Source: Planctomycetaceae bacterium (GTDB lineage Bacteria > Planctomycetota > Planctomycetia > Planctomycetales > Planctomycetaceae). From it: 64,000 nucleotides of DNA. Each line of letters begins with the position of its first letter. The stretch's first letter is position 1. This document shows positions 20,067 to 29,456 of the stretch, piece by piece. A model generated the notes under the pieces. The model saw only the letters and a program-made list of their open reading frames with translations. It searched no databases and had not been told where the DNA came from. A program made the position numbers and the translations under genes. Location of the stretch: NCBI GenBank assembly GCA_020426325.1, contig JAGQQG010000012.1, positions 1-64,000 of the forward strand. The letters are read 5' to 3'.

Positions 20067-21062
20067 TTACACTTCCGGGTCCTCGAAGTCATCGTCATCA
20101 TCCGGATCAAGCATGTCCGGTCGCAACTGGCTGTCCGGGTCGAAAAAGAAGTCCGCCAGTCCCATCGGCAGCACGTTGCCTCCCAGCGACCGTTGTTTGT
20201 TCTCAGCCAGTGACTGCAGGTCAACCGCTTCCTCGCCGAGACAGTTAATCAATGCCTCCTGCCACATCATGTCCTTGCCGAGAGGATGATCGGGATCTTG
20301 AGCGATCCGCTTAAGTGCATACCGCAGGACATTGATGCCATCACGCGTCGAGAAGTCCAGTTTCAACTGATGCGCCTGCTGCAAAAACTCGACCGTCAGG
20401 TTCAGCATCTCAGCATCCGCAAACGGCAGGTGATACTGCAGGATGGCCATCTCCTCAGTCCGCTCAGGATGTTGCAAGGTGAGAGTCGGCTGCAGGCGTG
20501 AAAGAATGTAATCGGGAATCTCAAAGGTACTGTCGTCATCGTTCATGGTCACGGCGCAGCGGAAGTCGTGATGCGCCCGAATCGTGACCCCCGCGACGAT
20601 GGACTCGATGTACCGTCGATGATCGAGCAGGGGCGCGAGCGACGCCCAGGACTTCTCGTTCATCCGGTTCCCTTCATCCAGCACACAGACGCCGCCTCGG
20701 ATCATGGCTGTGACTAATGGGGAGGCCTGATACTGAATTTTCCCGCTCTCAGCCAGCACAGGCGTGACGAGCAGGTCTTCCGGACGCGTATCGGACGTGC
20801 ACTGATACACATACAATTCCTGCTCCCGCACACGGGCCGCAGCAATGCCGAGCGTGGTCTTGCCGATCCCCGGCGGCCCGAGCAATCGCGGCGCCAACGG
20901 AAGGTCCTTCTCATCCACCGTCAGCCAACAGGCGAGCAGTTGTTTGAGAATCTCTCCTTGACCAATCCACTCGCCTGCCGACGGATCCGGATGCCCGAGG
21001 TAGAGCCGCACGCCATCAATGTCTATGTGTTCCTGCATCCAGCTATCGTAGCTGTCGGCCAC
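20067..21062 (-). CDS. MoxR-like AAA ATPase
   Basis: 331 residues. Walker A is GPPGIGKT (62-69). Walker B is VCVLDE (D129, E130), followed by [19 protein letters not shown] as in MoxR/AAA_5 proteins, and a sensor-1-type [20 protein letters not shown]. The C-terminus is very acidic ([14 protein letters not shown]). MoxR ATPases act as chaperones that activate partner complexes and usually sit beside a VWA-domain gene; no VWA gene is seen here. Instead the next gene downstream, 14 bases away, encodes an MBL hydrolase. Cytosolic; client unknown. Confidence 0.85.
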   Translation of the reverse strand: MADSYDSWMQEHIDIDGVRLYLGHPDPSAGEWIGQGEILKQLLACWLTVDEKDLPLAPRLLGPPGIGKTTLGIAAARVREQELYVYQCTSDTRPEDLLVTPVLAESGKIQYQASPLVTAMIRGGVCVLDEGNRMNEKSWASLAPLLDHRRYIESIVAGVTIRAHHDFRCAVTMNDDDSTFEIPDYILSRLQPTLTLQHPERTEEMAILQYHLPFADAEMLNLTVEFLQQAHQLKLDFSTRDGINVLRYALKRIAQDPDHPLGKDMMWQEALINCLGEEAVDLQSLAENKQRSLGGNVLPMGLADFFFDPDSQLRPDMLDPDDDDDFEDPEV

Positions 21063-21126
21063 GGATTCACAAAGTCGTCATCAAGGGGCGACAGTGGAGA
21101 GCTTCGTTGCTGCAATCGCATGGCGA

Positions 21127-22317
21127 TCAGAATCTCGACAGGATCGGCAGCACTTCTTTCTGAATCTCACCGCCGGTCACGTGGACGGTGCCGTCGAAGC
21201 CGATGAAAACATCCACCTCGCTGCGAACACCGAACTCTGGAAGGTAGATTCCGGGCTCGATGGAGAAGCACGTTCCGGGAAGGAGTCGCCGCTGGTCGCG
21301 GGTCTCAAGGTTGTCGATGTTGGCCCCGTTTCCGTGTGTTTCCTGGCCGATGCTATGACCGGTGCGATGTGTGAAGAACTCCGCGTAACCTGCTGCCGCG
21401 ATGACTGATCTTGTTGCATCGTCGACTTCTGCACCAGTCAGTGGCCGCCCGCTGGCGAAAGCTTCCCGGACGCAGGCAATCCCGGCATCCCGGGCCGCTG
21501 CCACGATGTGAAAAATCTCGTTGAACTGTTCCGGAACGCTTTCGCCGACAAATCCGACGCGAGTGAGATCGCTATACACTGCTCGTGGGCGATCAAACTT
21601 GGCCCAGAGATCGATGAGTACGAAATCCCCCTCGCGAATCAGTGTGTCATTCCCCTCGCCCGTCTCATAGTGGGGGAGTCCGCTGTGTGGACCGCGGGCA
21701 ACAATGGGCGGGTGATAGGTCGTCATCCCATGCACGGCAAAGTGATCCATGATGGCAGCCCGTACGTCGCTTTCCTCGATCCCCTCGCCCGTCCTGCAAG
21801 CCTCAGCAATTGCTCGCCAGGCGACATCAAATGCGGAGTTGGTATGAACGCTGACCTCTTGATGCATTTGCCACTGGGCTTCATCCCAGGTCGCTTCAAA
21901 ACGTTGGACCAGATCTCCGGAGGAAACGATCTCCACGCCCTGTTCGCGAACCAGTTCGACTGTGCCGGCGTCGACACGAGCGACATACGGGTTCCCTGCC
22001 CGTGGCGAATACTCCATCGCAACAGTGGACAAGCCTTTCACCAGCGATGCGACACCCTGTTCGAGTTCCTGCCAATGGAGGTAGATCGTCTTTTCCCCCG
22101 GCAGATGATCGAGTGCTCCCAACTCGATCCGGTGCACTAGCTTGTGAGGTTCTCCGTGTGCCGGAACCACATAGAACCATCGACGGGTTCCCACGTTGTC
22201 ATCCTCAATCCCGAGCATGCGACACGCCAGGGGATTGGTGCCGCGAAAGTCATACATCAGCCACCCATCAACACCAAACTCCTGAAGAACGGCCTGAACA
22301 GACTTCAGATCAAACAT
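21127..22317 (-). CDS. M24-family metallopeptidase, Xaa-Pro aminopeptidase type
   Basis: 396 residues from ATG 22317; the frame is open for 17 more codons upstream, but those residues look non-coding and MFDLKSVQAVLQ is a typical beginning. The pita-bread metal ligands are visible: D236 (LIDLWAK), D250 (YSDLTRV), H321 (TGHSIG), E354 (FSIEPGIY) and E367 (RSEVDVF). The N-terminal creatinase-like domain covers about residues 1-140. It should bind two Mn2+/Co2+ ions and remove N-terminal residues before proline or act as a related dipeptidase. Cytosolic. It is in the middle of a minus-strand run of genes. Confidence 0.92.
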   Translation of the reverse strand: MFDLKSVQAVLQEFGVDGWLMYDFRGTNPLACRMLGIEDDNVGTRRWFYVVPAHGEPHKLVHRIELGALDHLPGEKTIYLHWQELEQGVASLVKGLSTVAMEYSPRAGNPYVARVDAGTVELVREQGVEIVSSGDLVQRFEATWDEAQWQMHQEVSVHTNSAFDVAWRAIAEACRTGEGIEESDVRAAIMDHFAVHGMTTYHPPIVARGPHSGLPHYETGEGNDTLIREGDFVLIDLWAKFDRPRAVYSDLTRVGFVGESVPEQFNEIFHIVAAARDAGIACVREAFASGRPLTGAEVDDATRSVIAAAGYAEFFTHRTGHSIGQETHGNGANIDNLETRDQRRLLPGTCFSIEPGIYLPEFGVRSEVDVFIGFDGTVHVTGGEIQKEVLPILSRF

Positions 22318-22375
22318 GGCGAGTCTCTCGAGCTTGAGGAAGAGTGATGTTGCCCCTCGTCCTCTCACGAGGACT

Positions 22376-23587
22376 TCAGCGGGAGATCAGCAGGCGTGCG
22401 GCTCTCTTGTAGACGGCAGGCTGTTCTTCCTGCAACCTCTCGACAAACTCGCGGGCGGAGGCAAGGGCCTCCCGATGTTTCTGGTCCACCGTTTCCAGAT
22501 CCACCTGTGACGCCACAATCATGAAATTGACGATCGCCGTATCGATGTGCTTGTCCGGCGGACTCTGATAGCGAGCCAGGAGTTCCGTCGTGACTGACCA
22601 GTCTTCCCAGCGAGCAAGATCGGTTATCGACAGTTCCGGGAATTCAGTGATGTCCAACTGTTGACGCACCGACTGACGCAGTCGTTCCTTGTCGATACAT
22701 CCGTCGCCATAATCCCAGATGAACCGTAACGAATCGATCACTGCGTACCGGTCGCTGGAAGAGCACGATTCCTTCTGCAGAAACTCGCGGTCCAACACGT
22801 TGAGGCCTTCAGGCCCGGCGAGCAACAGATAGCCTCCCATCACTCCTGCGATGCCCAGGCGGAGTTCACCGGTCGTCTCCAACGCGAGGTCTTCGAGGCG
22901 TTGCCGATCGCTCGCGTCTCCACAGATGCCGAGGAGCATGCCGTAAACTCCGAGCTGTCCCTTGAGTGGCTTGTTACCGAATACCCAGCGGCGCATTTCT
23001 TTCCTCGGCAATTCCTCCCGCAGTGCAGATAATTCCTCATACTTTGAAGCAGCAATCACGGTAAATGCATCGGTCGCCACCATGTCGTCCTGAGACTCCA
23101 GATGTTTCAGCGCATGTCGAAGTCGCTCATCGGCAGAGGCCTCTGCCGACGGAAGTGTTTTTACGTATGACAGTCCGATCTGGCTGAGCGGAATGGCCCG
23201 ATCCCATTTGATGACGTCGTCCAGCAGACTGCCGGAGATGAGAAATTGATCTCCCGCCTGTCCCTCCTGATAACGGTCGATCGTCAGGGAGTCATTCTGT
23301 TTTAGGTCCCCTTTAATGACTTCCAGGATTGTGAACTCGGTCGTCGCTGGAATTCCCTGATCGAGATTGCCGGGGTCGCCCGTCTTCCATTCCACGATGA
23401 GCGATGCATCCGGCGAGTCCATGCGTTCGCGGAGCGTGAGCTGCTGACTCCCCAGGCAGAACGGACATGCCGTCAGAGCTGGGGAGGAAATTTGCACGCA
23501 TGCTGTGATGCAGAAGACCAGCAGGAGCAAGACTGCTAAGGATCGCAGTACGGACGTTAATCTTCCCTGAGAATGCAATTTCAACAT
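22376..23587 (-). CDS. Exported CPFC-motif protein of unknown function (paralogue A)
   Basis: 403 residues from ATG 23587, preferred over GTG 23611 because GGAGGAG lies eight bases before it. The N-terminus is a hydrophobic signal segment; FCITAC could be a lipobox with C30. The mature end starts with TACPFC (CPFC at 41-44), then TLRERMDSPDASLIVEWK. Downstream it aligns throughout with the next gene upstream: EGQAGDQFLISG, LGVYGMLLGICGDASD, LRLGIAGVMGGYLLLAG, LRFIWDYGDG and ITDLARWEDWSVTTELL. This is a tandem duplication that has diverged. No known domain was recognised; the CXXC could be redox-active or metal-binding. The M24 gene follows 58 bases later. Confidence 0.8.
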   Translation of the reverse strand: MLKLHSQGRLTSVLRSLAVLLLLVFCITACVQISSPALTACPFCLGSQQLTLRERMDSPDASLIVEWKTGDPGNLDQGIPATTEFTILEVIKGDLKQNDSLTIDRYQEGQAGDQFLISGSLLDDVIKWDRAIPLSQIGLSYVKTLPSAEASADERLRHALKHLESQDDMVATDAFTVIAASKYEELSALREELPRKEMRRWVFGNKPLKGQLGVYGMLLGICGDASDRQRLEDLALETTGELRLGIAGVMGGYLLLAGPEGLNVLDREFLQKESCSSSDRYAVIDSLRFIWDYGDGCIDKERLRQSVRQQLDITEFPELSITDLARWEDWSVTTELLARYQSPPDKHIDTAIVNFMIVASQVDLETVDQKHREALASAREFVERLQEEQPAVYKRAARLLISR

Positions 23588-23634
23588 CAATGGGTCTCCT
23601 CCTGAAACCACGACGTCTGTTTGGGCGTGTCGAC

Positions 23635-24825
23635 TCAGTTCACGAAGAAGAATCGCTCTGCCTGCTTGACGGTTTTGGGGTCCTGTTCTCGCAGCTGATT
23701 GAGGTATTCCTCAGCTTTGGCGATGTGAGAATTGTCAGCCCCTTCTTCCGGCTCGTCCTTGGACGCTACCAGCATGTATCGGACAATCGCCCGCTTGATG
23801 GATGGGATTTCATACCCCTCAGCTCCGTACAAATTCATCAGGCGGTCAATGATTGACCAGTCTTCCCAGCGTGCGAGATCTGCGATGACCAGATCGGCCA
23901 ATTCTGCCCGATCAAGAAGAATCCGCATCGACTCTCGCAAGCGTTCAGGGTCGATGCGTTGTCCGTAGGTCCACATGAAACGCAGGGCCTGCATGGCCGC
24001 ATAGGTTTCGCTGAACGGCACATCGCGGTTGGCCAGCTTCTGCTCGTCGATGACCGTCAACCCCTCCTCACCGGTGAGAAGCAGGTATCCCCCCATCACG
24101 CCATCAATTCCCAGACGGAAATCATCGCTTTTCTGGAGAATCTTCTCTTTCATCAATGCAGCGTCTTCCTCGGTTCCGCACAGTCCGAGCAGCAGTCCGT
24201 ACAATCCCAGTCGCGTGGGAGCCACGTCGGGATTTGTGAGCCATTCGCGAACTTTGTCCCGAGGCAGTTGTTCAGCCAGCGGAACGATGTCCTTGTAGGG
24301 AGCATTCGCGAACTCACCATAGGCGTCATTCGAGATGAGTTCGTCCGGGTACTCGAGAAACTGAACGAAGTAGCTCAGACGTACCAACGGAACCGCCTCC
24401 GGAGAGGGGGCCTGACGCACGTAGTTGAACCCCGTCTCGGTGATTTCAATGGGGCTGCCCCACTCCAGTTCGGTTCCCTTCGTTCCGAGCAGCAGGAACA
24501 GATCACCCTCCTTGCCGGCACGATAGCGCGGCAGCGTGATGGTGTCCCCTTTCTTCAGTTCGGTTTCACCTGCATTGATCACTTCGACAACACTGTAGTC
24601 AGTCGAACCGATATCCCCTGCTTCGCTGTTTCCCTGCGTCCCTTTTGCCCACTGGACCAGTGCGCTGGCGTTCGCCTGAGCGACCTGCTCAGAAAGCGTG
24701 AGTGACGGAGCTGAACAGAAGGGACAGGCTACGAGTCGCTCCGCGATCGTCCCGCTCAGGGCGACGACTGCGAGAACTGCCAGTGTGGCAAAGATCCGTG
24801 TTTGGAATCGATTTCGATCTGTCAT
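23635..24825 (-). CDS. Exported CPFC-motif protein of unknown function (paralogue B)
   Basis: 396 residues. A signal peptide (IFATLAVLAVVALSG) is followed by LVACPFCSAP with C34 and C37. The rest parallels paralogue A: TLSEQVAQANASALVQW, EGDLFLLLG, RLGLYGLLLGLCGTEED, FRLGIDGVMGGYLLL, ALRFMWTYG and VIADLARWEDWSIIDRL. The first 110 residues after the signal look like a beta-rich domain (STDYSVVEVINAG, LKKGDTITLPRYRAG), while the rest is helical. Residues around the CPFC are the best-conserved part between the two copies. Gaps of 47-61 bases to its neighbours suggest one operon with A and the two DUF3299-like genes. Confidence 0.82.
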   Translation of the reverse strand: MTDRNRFQTRIFATLAVLAVVALSGTIAERLVACPFCSAPSLTLSEQVAQANASALVQWAKGTQGNSEAGDIGSTDYSVVEVINAGETELKKGDTITLPRYRAGKEGDLFLLLGTKGTELEWGSPIEITETGFNYVRQAPSPEAVPLVRLSYFVQFLEYPDELISNDAYGEFANAPYKDIVPLAEQLPRDKVREWLTNPDVAPTRLGLYGLLLGLCGTEEDAALMKEKILQKSDDFRLGIDGVMGGYLLLTGEEGLTVIDEQKLANRDVPFSETYAAMQALRFMWTYGQRIDPERLRESMRILLDRAELADLVIADLARWEDWSIIDRLMNLYGAEGYEIPSIKRAIVRYMLVASKDEPEEGADNSHIAKAEEYLNQLREQDPKTVKQAERFFFVN

Positions 24826-24886
24826 GTCATCTGCCTTTGTCAGCCGTGTCTTGTGTCACGCGACTTCATTCATCGCGGCTGCGCCG

Positions 24887-25801
24887 TTATTGGTCAAGCA
24901 CCAGGGCGTCGTCGAGGAGGTAGAGCTGATACAACTCATCCTCATCAGCTTCCGGAAGAATGTGAAAGATACCTTCGACATCAAAGGCACGTCCCTGGAT
25001 GTAATCGGTCGTCACGCCATCGCGCATGGTGACTTGAATATGATCATAGATTTTGGCTCCCGGGCCGAAACAGCACTCCTGATTGTCTCGCACGAGAACA
25101 AATGTCCGTAATCCTGTGGATTGAAACGCGGGATACATGAAGCCGCGAATCCGGATTCGTTGTCCCTCCAGTCCCGCCAGCCAATTCGGGAAATACGTCT
25201 CTGCATCAACTGGAACTGGTTCCATATTGAGGATGTCGAGTAGATTGACATCATCGTAAGAAACACGGAGCGCGTCTGCGTCGCCTTCAGATGTGAAGGA
25301 CTTTTCCGGGATTAGCAGCTTGATCTCGCGTTGCTCCACGGGGACATCCGAGACAGCAAATAGATTGGGTTCAGATACGGGTAAATCAGCTGCGGGACTC
25401 GCCGCTGCATCATTCACCAGTTCGGGCGCGAGCGGCTCCTCAGGTGACGGCGGCGCTTCATTCTCTGCAGGCTCAGTCTGAACCACGTTTTCAGTCGGGG
25501 AGTTGTCCAGAGACGACGGAGGCTCTTCCGTCAGTTCATTCGTTGATGCATCTTCGGACTGCTCGGAGACTGACACCGCAATTTCATTGGGAACGGCTTC
25601 TGTTGCCGAAGAACCTTCTTCATCGGCCACCTCAGCGTCCAGGCTGCCATCCGCCAAACTGTCGTCCCCACTCCCATCAGACTCTTCGATGGCCTGATAG
25701 GTCTGGTACTCATCGCCGGGGCCATCCTGGCAGCCCGCGATGATCAGGCAGGTGAGCGCGAGACAGAGTGTGAGTCTCAGGCGATCCATCAGATAGGGCA
25801 T
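24887..25801 (-). CDS. Lipoprotein with a C-terminal DUF3299-like (CCFG) domain
   Basis: 304 residues from ATG 25801, which has GAGAGG nine bases upstream; a second ATG is at 25789. Lipobox LIIAGC with C24. Residues 25-150 are acidic, Ser/Glu/Pro-rich and probably unstructured. The C-terminal domain (about 205-304) has LEGQRIRIRGFMYP, LRTFVLVRDNQECCFGPG (C243, C244) and a DGVTTDYIQGRAFDVEG repeat typical of DUF3299 proteins. It is anchored in a membrane and faces outward. The partner gene upstream carries the same domain on three membrane helices. Function unknown. Confidence 0.8.
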   Translation of the reverse strand: MPYLMDRLRLTLCLALTCLIIAGCQDGPGDEYQTYQAIEESDGSGDDSLADGSLDAEVADEEGSSATEAVPNEIAVSVSEQSEDASTNELTEEPPSSLDNSPTENVVQTEPAENEAPPSPEEPLAPELVNDAAASPAADLPVSEPNLFAVSDVPVEQREIKLLIPEKSFTSEGDADALRVSYDDVNLLDILNMEPVPVDAETYFPNWLAGLEGQRIRIRGFMYPAFQSTGLRTFVLVRDNQECCFGPGAKIYDHIQVTMRDGVTTDYIQGRAFDVEGIFHILPEADEDELYQLYLLDDALVLDQ

Positions 25802-25847
25802 TCAGCAAAACCTCTCATCGTGTCCGTGATCTTCGAGGGATCATTGC

Positions 25848-26597
25848 TCAGAAGGAAGTTTGTGCTTCTGAGAAGTGATCCGCATCGAACATGAACAGGG
25901 CTTCCAGATTCCCGCCCTGATAGTTGGGATTGAGTTTGAGCTTGCCAGCAACTGCAACCCGCCGCGGACAATACTCGACACCATCAGGAGTCAGGACATT
26001 GATCATATCCTCCAGAGCCGGCTGTCCCCCGAAACAGCAATCGCCGCTGTCTTTCAACAACAGGAACTCGGTGATTCCGGACTGTTTTTGCGTGGGATAC
26101 ATGTATCCCTTGAGAAAAATCGGTTGGCCGACGAGGGCCTTCACATCAGGATGCACATCCTGAATCCCCTCTTCGACAATGAATGCTTTCTTGGAGATGT
26201 CTTTTGTGAAGCTGACCCGTTCGTACCCTTCGGGGACTTCGTGTTCGTAGAGATAGAACTGATGAGCAGTCCCGCCGATGGCTGACGTCCCGCTGAGCAG
26301 CAGTCCAATAATCGCGAACTTCATTCCCGCGAACGCTCCCTTGGATCGGCCGATCTTCCAACAGGCGAACAGGCTGACGAGTGTGCCTACGAAAGCCATG
26401 ATCACTCCGAACAGTCCGAAGTACGCGAGCAATGCAGTCAGCCCCAATACCGCGCTCACAGGAGCAACAACGGGCATCGGAACGTAGTCGAACTGACCAT
26501 ATGTCGGATCGTAACTGACTCGTGCTTCAACGGGGGCTGCTTCGGCCCCGCTCTCGGGGCCACTTACATCATCCACAGCGTCCATGATTTGCGACAT
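25848..26597 (-). CDS. Membrane protein with a C-terminal DUF3299-like (CCFG) domain
   Basis: 250 residues from ATG 26597, preceded by GGGAGG at ten bases; the frame is open 15 codons further. A cytoplasmic N-terminus of about 40 residues is followed by three membrane helices (about 42-62, 64-81 and 92-112). The extracytoplasmic domain has LVGQPIFLKGYMYPTQK and ITEFLLLKDSGDCCFGGQP (C187, C188), then VAVAGKLKLNPNYQGG. The domain matches the neighbouring lipoprotein, so this operon holds two DUF3299-like proteins plus two CPFC proteins. It is the first gene of the run. Confidence 0.82.
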   Translation of the reverse strand: MSQIMDAVDDVSGPESGAEAAPVEARVSYDPTYGQFDYVPMPVVAPVSAVLGLTALLAYFGLFGVIMAFVGTLVSLFACWKIGRSKGAFAGMKFAIIGLLLSGTSAIGGTAHQFYLYEHEVPEGYERVSFTKDISKKAFIVEEGIQDVHPDVKALVGQPIFLKGYMYPTQKQSGITEFLLLKDSGDCCFGGQPALEDMINVLTPDGVEYCPRRVAVAGKLKLNPNYQGGNLEALFMFDADHFSEAQTSF

Positions 26598-26925
26598 GGC
26601 AGGAATGCCTCCCTTGGAATACAGAACAACTCGGAGTCGCATCGCACTTCGCGATCACAACCATCACTACCGCGACGAGGAAAGCTGCTTTTAGCAGCGC
26701 ATAAAATGACTCTGAAATTATACTCGATCCCCCGCCTGAGCATACAACTGAGTCTTCGACAAAACGTCCTGTTTGTGGAAGTTCGTCAACACAAACGATT
26801 ACAGGATTTAGGGAATCGGCAGACGACCGGTCGGGGCGAATACGCGGATTTCGCTGCGGTGTGGACGTCAAGCGACGGGTCCTCTACCGTATTTCGGTCT
26901 CCTTCCAAACTGCCAGGATCGGCCC
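26598..26925. other. Divergent spacer, small hairpins only
   Basis: 328 bases between the DUF3299-like operon (minus) and the dehydrogenase (plus). Present are a 5-bp hairpin GCTGC-TTTTA-GCAGC at 26684-26698 and an inverted pair GTTTGTG/CACAAAC near 26770-26800. Either could be an operator; neither is convincing. No small gene. Confidence 0.35.
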
Positions 26926-27879
26926 ATGCAAGCCTATGTTTTGACTGCCCAAGGCCTTCGATTCGACCCGGATTATCCAAATCCACATTTACGAGACGGA
27001 GAGGTGCCGGTCCGGGTCCTCACCGCAGGGATCTGTGAAACCGACCTGCAACTGATCAAGGGATACATGGGATTCCAGGGCGTGCTTGGGCATGAGTTTG
27101 TCGGAATCGCAGAGGATGGACCCTACGCGGGCAAGCGAGTCGTCGGTGAAATCAACTGTTCATGCCATCGTTGCGACTATTGCAATGCGGGTCTCGCAAA
27201 CCACTGTCCGCACCGCAGTGTGCTCGGCATCCTCGATCACGACGGGGTGTTTGCAGAGACCGTCAACGTCCCGCAGGCGAATCTCCATCTTGTCCCCGAC
27301 AATGTCTCTGACGATGAGGCAGTCTTTACCGAACCTCTCGCCGCAGCCTTCCAGATTCCAGCTCAACTTGATCTCAGCAAGTTTCATTCGGCCATTGTGC
27401 TCGGCGACGGCCGATTGGGAAATTTGTGTGCCCAGGTCATCACTCAGGCTGGATGCGATGTCACGGTGATCGGCAAGCACGCGGAAAAACTGCGAGTCAT
27501 CGATGAACTCGGGATCCCAACCGCACCACTGTCAAGTGTCGAGTTGGAAAGGTTCGCTGATCTCGTCGTCGACTGTACGGGCTCTCCAACAGGACTCACG
27601 ACGGCGTATCAACTCGTTCGCCCACGAGGCACAATCGTCCTGAAGACAACCGTGGCTGGTGATGCTGGCCCGACACTTGCACCGGTGGTCATCGATGAGA
27701 TCACAGTGATTGGCTCCCGATGCGGTCCATTCGACACGGCACTCAAGGCTCTTGAATCCAACTCTATTCACGTCACGCCATTGATCTCAGCCAGATTCGC
27801 GCTCCAGGAGATTGAGCGTGCATTGACCGCTGCAAGGACCGCACCGAATCTGAAAGTCCTGCTGGACGTCTCATCCTGA
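26926..27879 (+). CDS. Zinc-dependent MDR-family dehydrogenase
   Basis: 317 residues, slightly short for the family. Catalytic zinc ligands C37 (GICETD) and H56-E57 (LGHEF) are present. The structural zinc lobe has C80, C83, C86 and C94 (CSCHRCDYCNAGLANHC). The Rossmann fold begins at SAIVLGDGRLGNLCAQVI, with a GDGRLG in place of the usual GxGxxG pattern. The sequence is of the threonine/alcohol dehydrogenase-like group with NAD(P) as cofactor; a substrate cannot be named. Cytosolic. It is divergently oriented from the DUF3299 operon and convergent with the symporter gene. Confidence 0.9.
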   Translation: MQAYVLTAQGLRFDPDYPNPHLRDGEVPVRVLTAGICETDLQLIKGYMGFQGVLGHEFVGIAEDGPYAGKRVVGEINCSCHRCDYCNAGLANHCPHRSVLGILDHDGVFAETVNVPQANLHLVPDNVSDDEAVFTEPLAAAFQIPAQLDLSKFHSAIVLGDGRLGNLCAQVITQAGCDVTVIGKHAEKLRVIDELGIPTAPLSSVELERFADLVVDCTGSPTGLTTAYQLVRPRGTIVLKTTVAGDAGPTLAPVVIDEITVIGSRCGPFDTALKALESNSIHVTPLISARFALQEIERALTAARTAPNLKVLLDVSS

Positions 27880-27926
27880 TCGCAGGAACTTCCTCACGGG
27901 GGCAACTTTGGTCGGAACTCGGTCTC

Positions 27927-29426
27927 TCAAAGTTCCATCACGGCTTCGATATCGTCATCCAATTTCGGAGTCCGGGAGAGCAGCGAAATGCTGACGAAAA
28001 GAACGAGAGACAACAACAGTGACAAGGCCCCGACGTCGAATCCCCAAGGCAGCTGAACCTGAAAGAATTTCACGCCAAAGTTGACCACAAGGCTTGTAAT
28101 GATGGCAACATTGGCTGCGAGAGGCGTCGCCCGCTTCCAGTTGAAGCCGATCGCGACCGTCGGCACCAGGGCTGCTGCAAATGTGCCCCATCCGAAGGCG
28201 CCCAGCAAGGCGACCATACGCTCGCCGGCGTAGAGACTGAAGAGCGAGGCAAACACCGCGATCAACACGGTCGCTGTCCGCGCCCAGAAGAGTTCATTCC
28301 CCAAGGATTCACCGCGAACGGCTCGGGGAATATCGTGAACAACGGCCGCTGCTCCGATATTCAGAAAACTGTCAGCCGTCGACATGATGGCCGCGAGCAG
28401 TCCTGCAAACACAAGACCGGCCAGGAGCGGATTCGTGTAACTCTGCAGGAACTGTGGAGCTGCGGAATCCGCATGCACCAGGTCGGGATGATGCCCTTGC
28501 AGGACGAGCGCTCGCATGGCAAGGCCAATGCTGATCCACAGCAAAGCGGTAAACGAGTAGCCGATGATCGAAAGTGGCAGCATCAGTCGAATATCGGAAA
28601 CTTTTTTGGTCATCATCATCTTTGTGACGACGTGCGGCTGCCCTGCCCCGCCGAGAGCAAAGACGAAATACCACGACAATGATCCAAGGATGCCCATTGT
28701 CCCCCAAGGGCTGATCGTCGCTGGATCGTCCTGCACGAGTGTCTCAGACATCCCGCGAAACCCGCCGTCCACCGCTGACATCGCTGCCCAGCAGACGAGA
28801 ATCGCTGCAACGACCATCATGACGCCCTGAACGACATCGGTGTACACGCCTGCGATGATGCCACCTGTGACGCAATAAAAGACAAGCACCGCACAGGAAA
28901 CGGCCACGCAAACTTCGAGCGGCACGCCGGTCTCGGACACATAGCCGCCAAGGATGTCGTCGAGCAGGTTCTTGAGAACGGTCGCCATCGCCCGGATTTG
29001 TGCAGCCAGATAGCCGATGACTCCCAACAGGATTGCCACAGCTGCCCAGAATGAGACGCTTCGACTTCGATAGCGAGAACCAACCGCATCCGGCAGTGAG
29101 ATGGAATCACGGAGTTCCGCAAACAGACGGATGCGCGTGGCGATGAGGTGGAACGACAGGGCAAACCCAATCGCGGTGCAGACCACCATCCAGATGGAAC
29201 TCATCCCCATCTGATAGACGAGACCGGGGCCGCCGACAAATCCGAAACCGCTCATTGTGCTGGAGAAGACGGCCACGCTGGTCACGAAGATCCCCAGACT
29301 TCGGCCTGCCATGAAGAAGTCGTGCGCGTCCTTGGTACGCCGCATCGCCCAGAGCCCGACCCCGATACACATTAGCATGTAGAGTGCGACGCTGCCGAGA
29401 ATGATCTGTGAGCGATAGGCTTCCAT
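27927..29426 (-). CDS. Sodium:solute symporter (SSS family)
   Basis: 499 residues with about 13 membrane helices. The family pattern is seen in YMLMCIGVGLWAMRRTKDAHDFFMAG (helix 1 and loop), SSTMSGFGFVGGPGLVY, VYTDVVQGVMMV and AIMSTADSFLNIGAA, which carries the sodium-site serines of helix 8. It imports a small organic substrate with Na+ across the inner membrane; the substrate is not predictable. The upstream gene on the same strand ends 30 bases before it and probably forms an operon with it. Confidence 0.92.
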   Translation of the reverse strand: MEAYRSQIILGSVALYMLMCIGVGLWAMRRTKDAHDFFMAGRSLGIFVTSVAVFSSTMSGFGFVGGPGLVYQMGMSSIWMVVCTAIGFALSFHLIATRIRLFAELRDSISLPDAVGSRYRSRSVSFWAAVAILLGVIGYLAAQIRAMATVLKNLLDDILGGYVSETGVPLEVCVAVSCAVLVFYCVTGGIIAGVYTDVVQGVMMVVAAILVCWAAMSAVDGGFRGMSETLVQDDPATISPWGTMGILGSLSWYFVFALGGAGQPHVVTKMMMTKKVSDIRLMLPLSIIGYSFTALLWISIGLAMRALVLQGHHPDLVHADSAAPQFLQSYTNPLLAGLVFAGLLAAIMSTADSFLNIGAAAVVHDIPRAVRGESLGNELFWARTATVLIAVFASLFSLYAGERMVALLGAFGWGTFAAALVPTVAIGFNWKRATPLAANVAIITSLVVNFGVKFFQVQLPWGFDVGALSLLLSLVLFVSISLLSRTPKLDDDIEAVMEL

Positions 29427-29456
29427 CAGCGGGATTCTCTCTGTCTCAGTGGCCGT

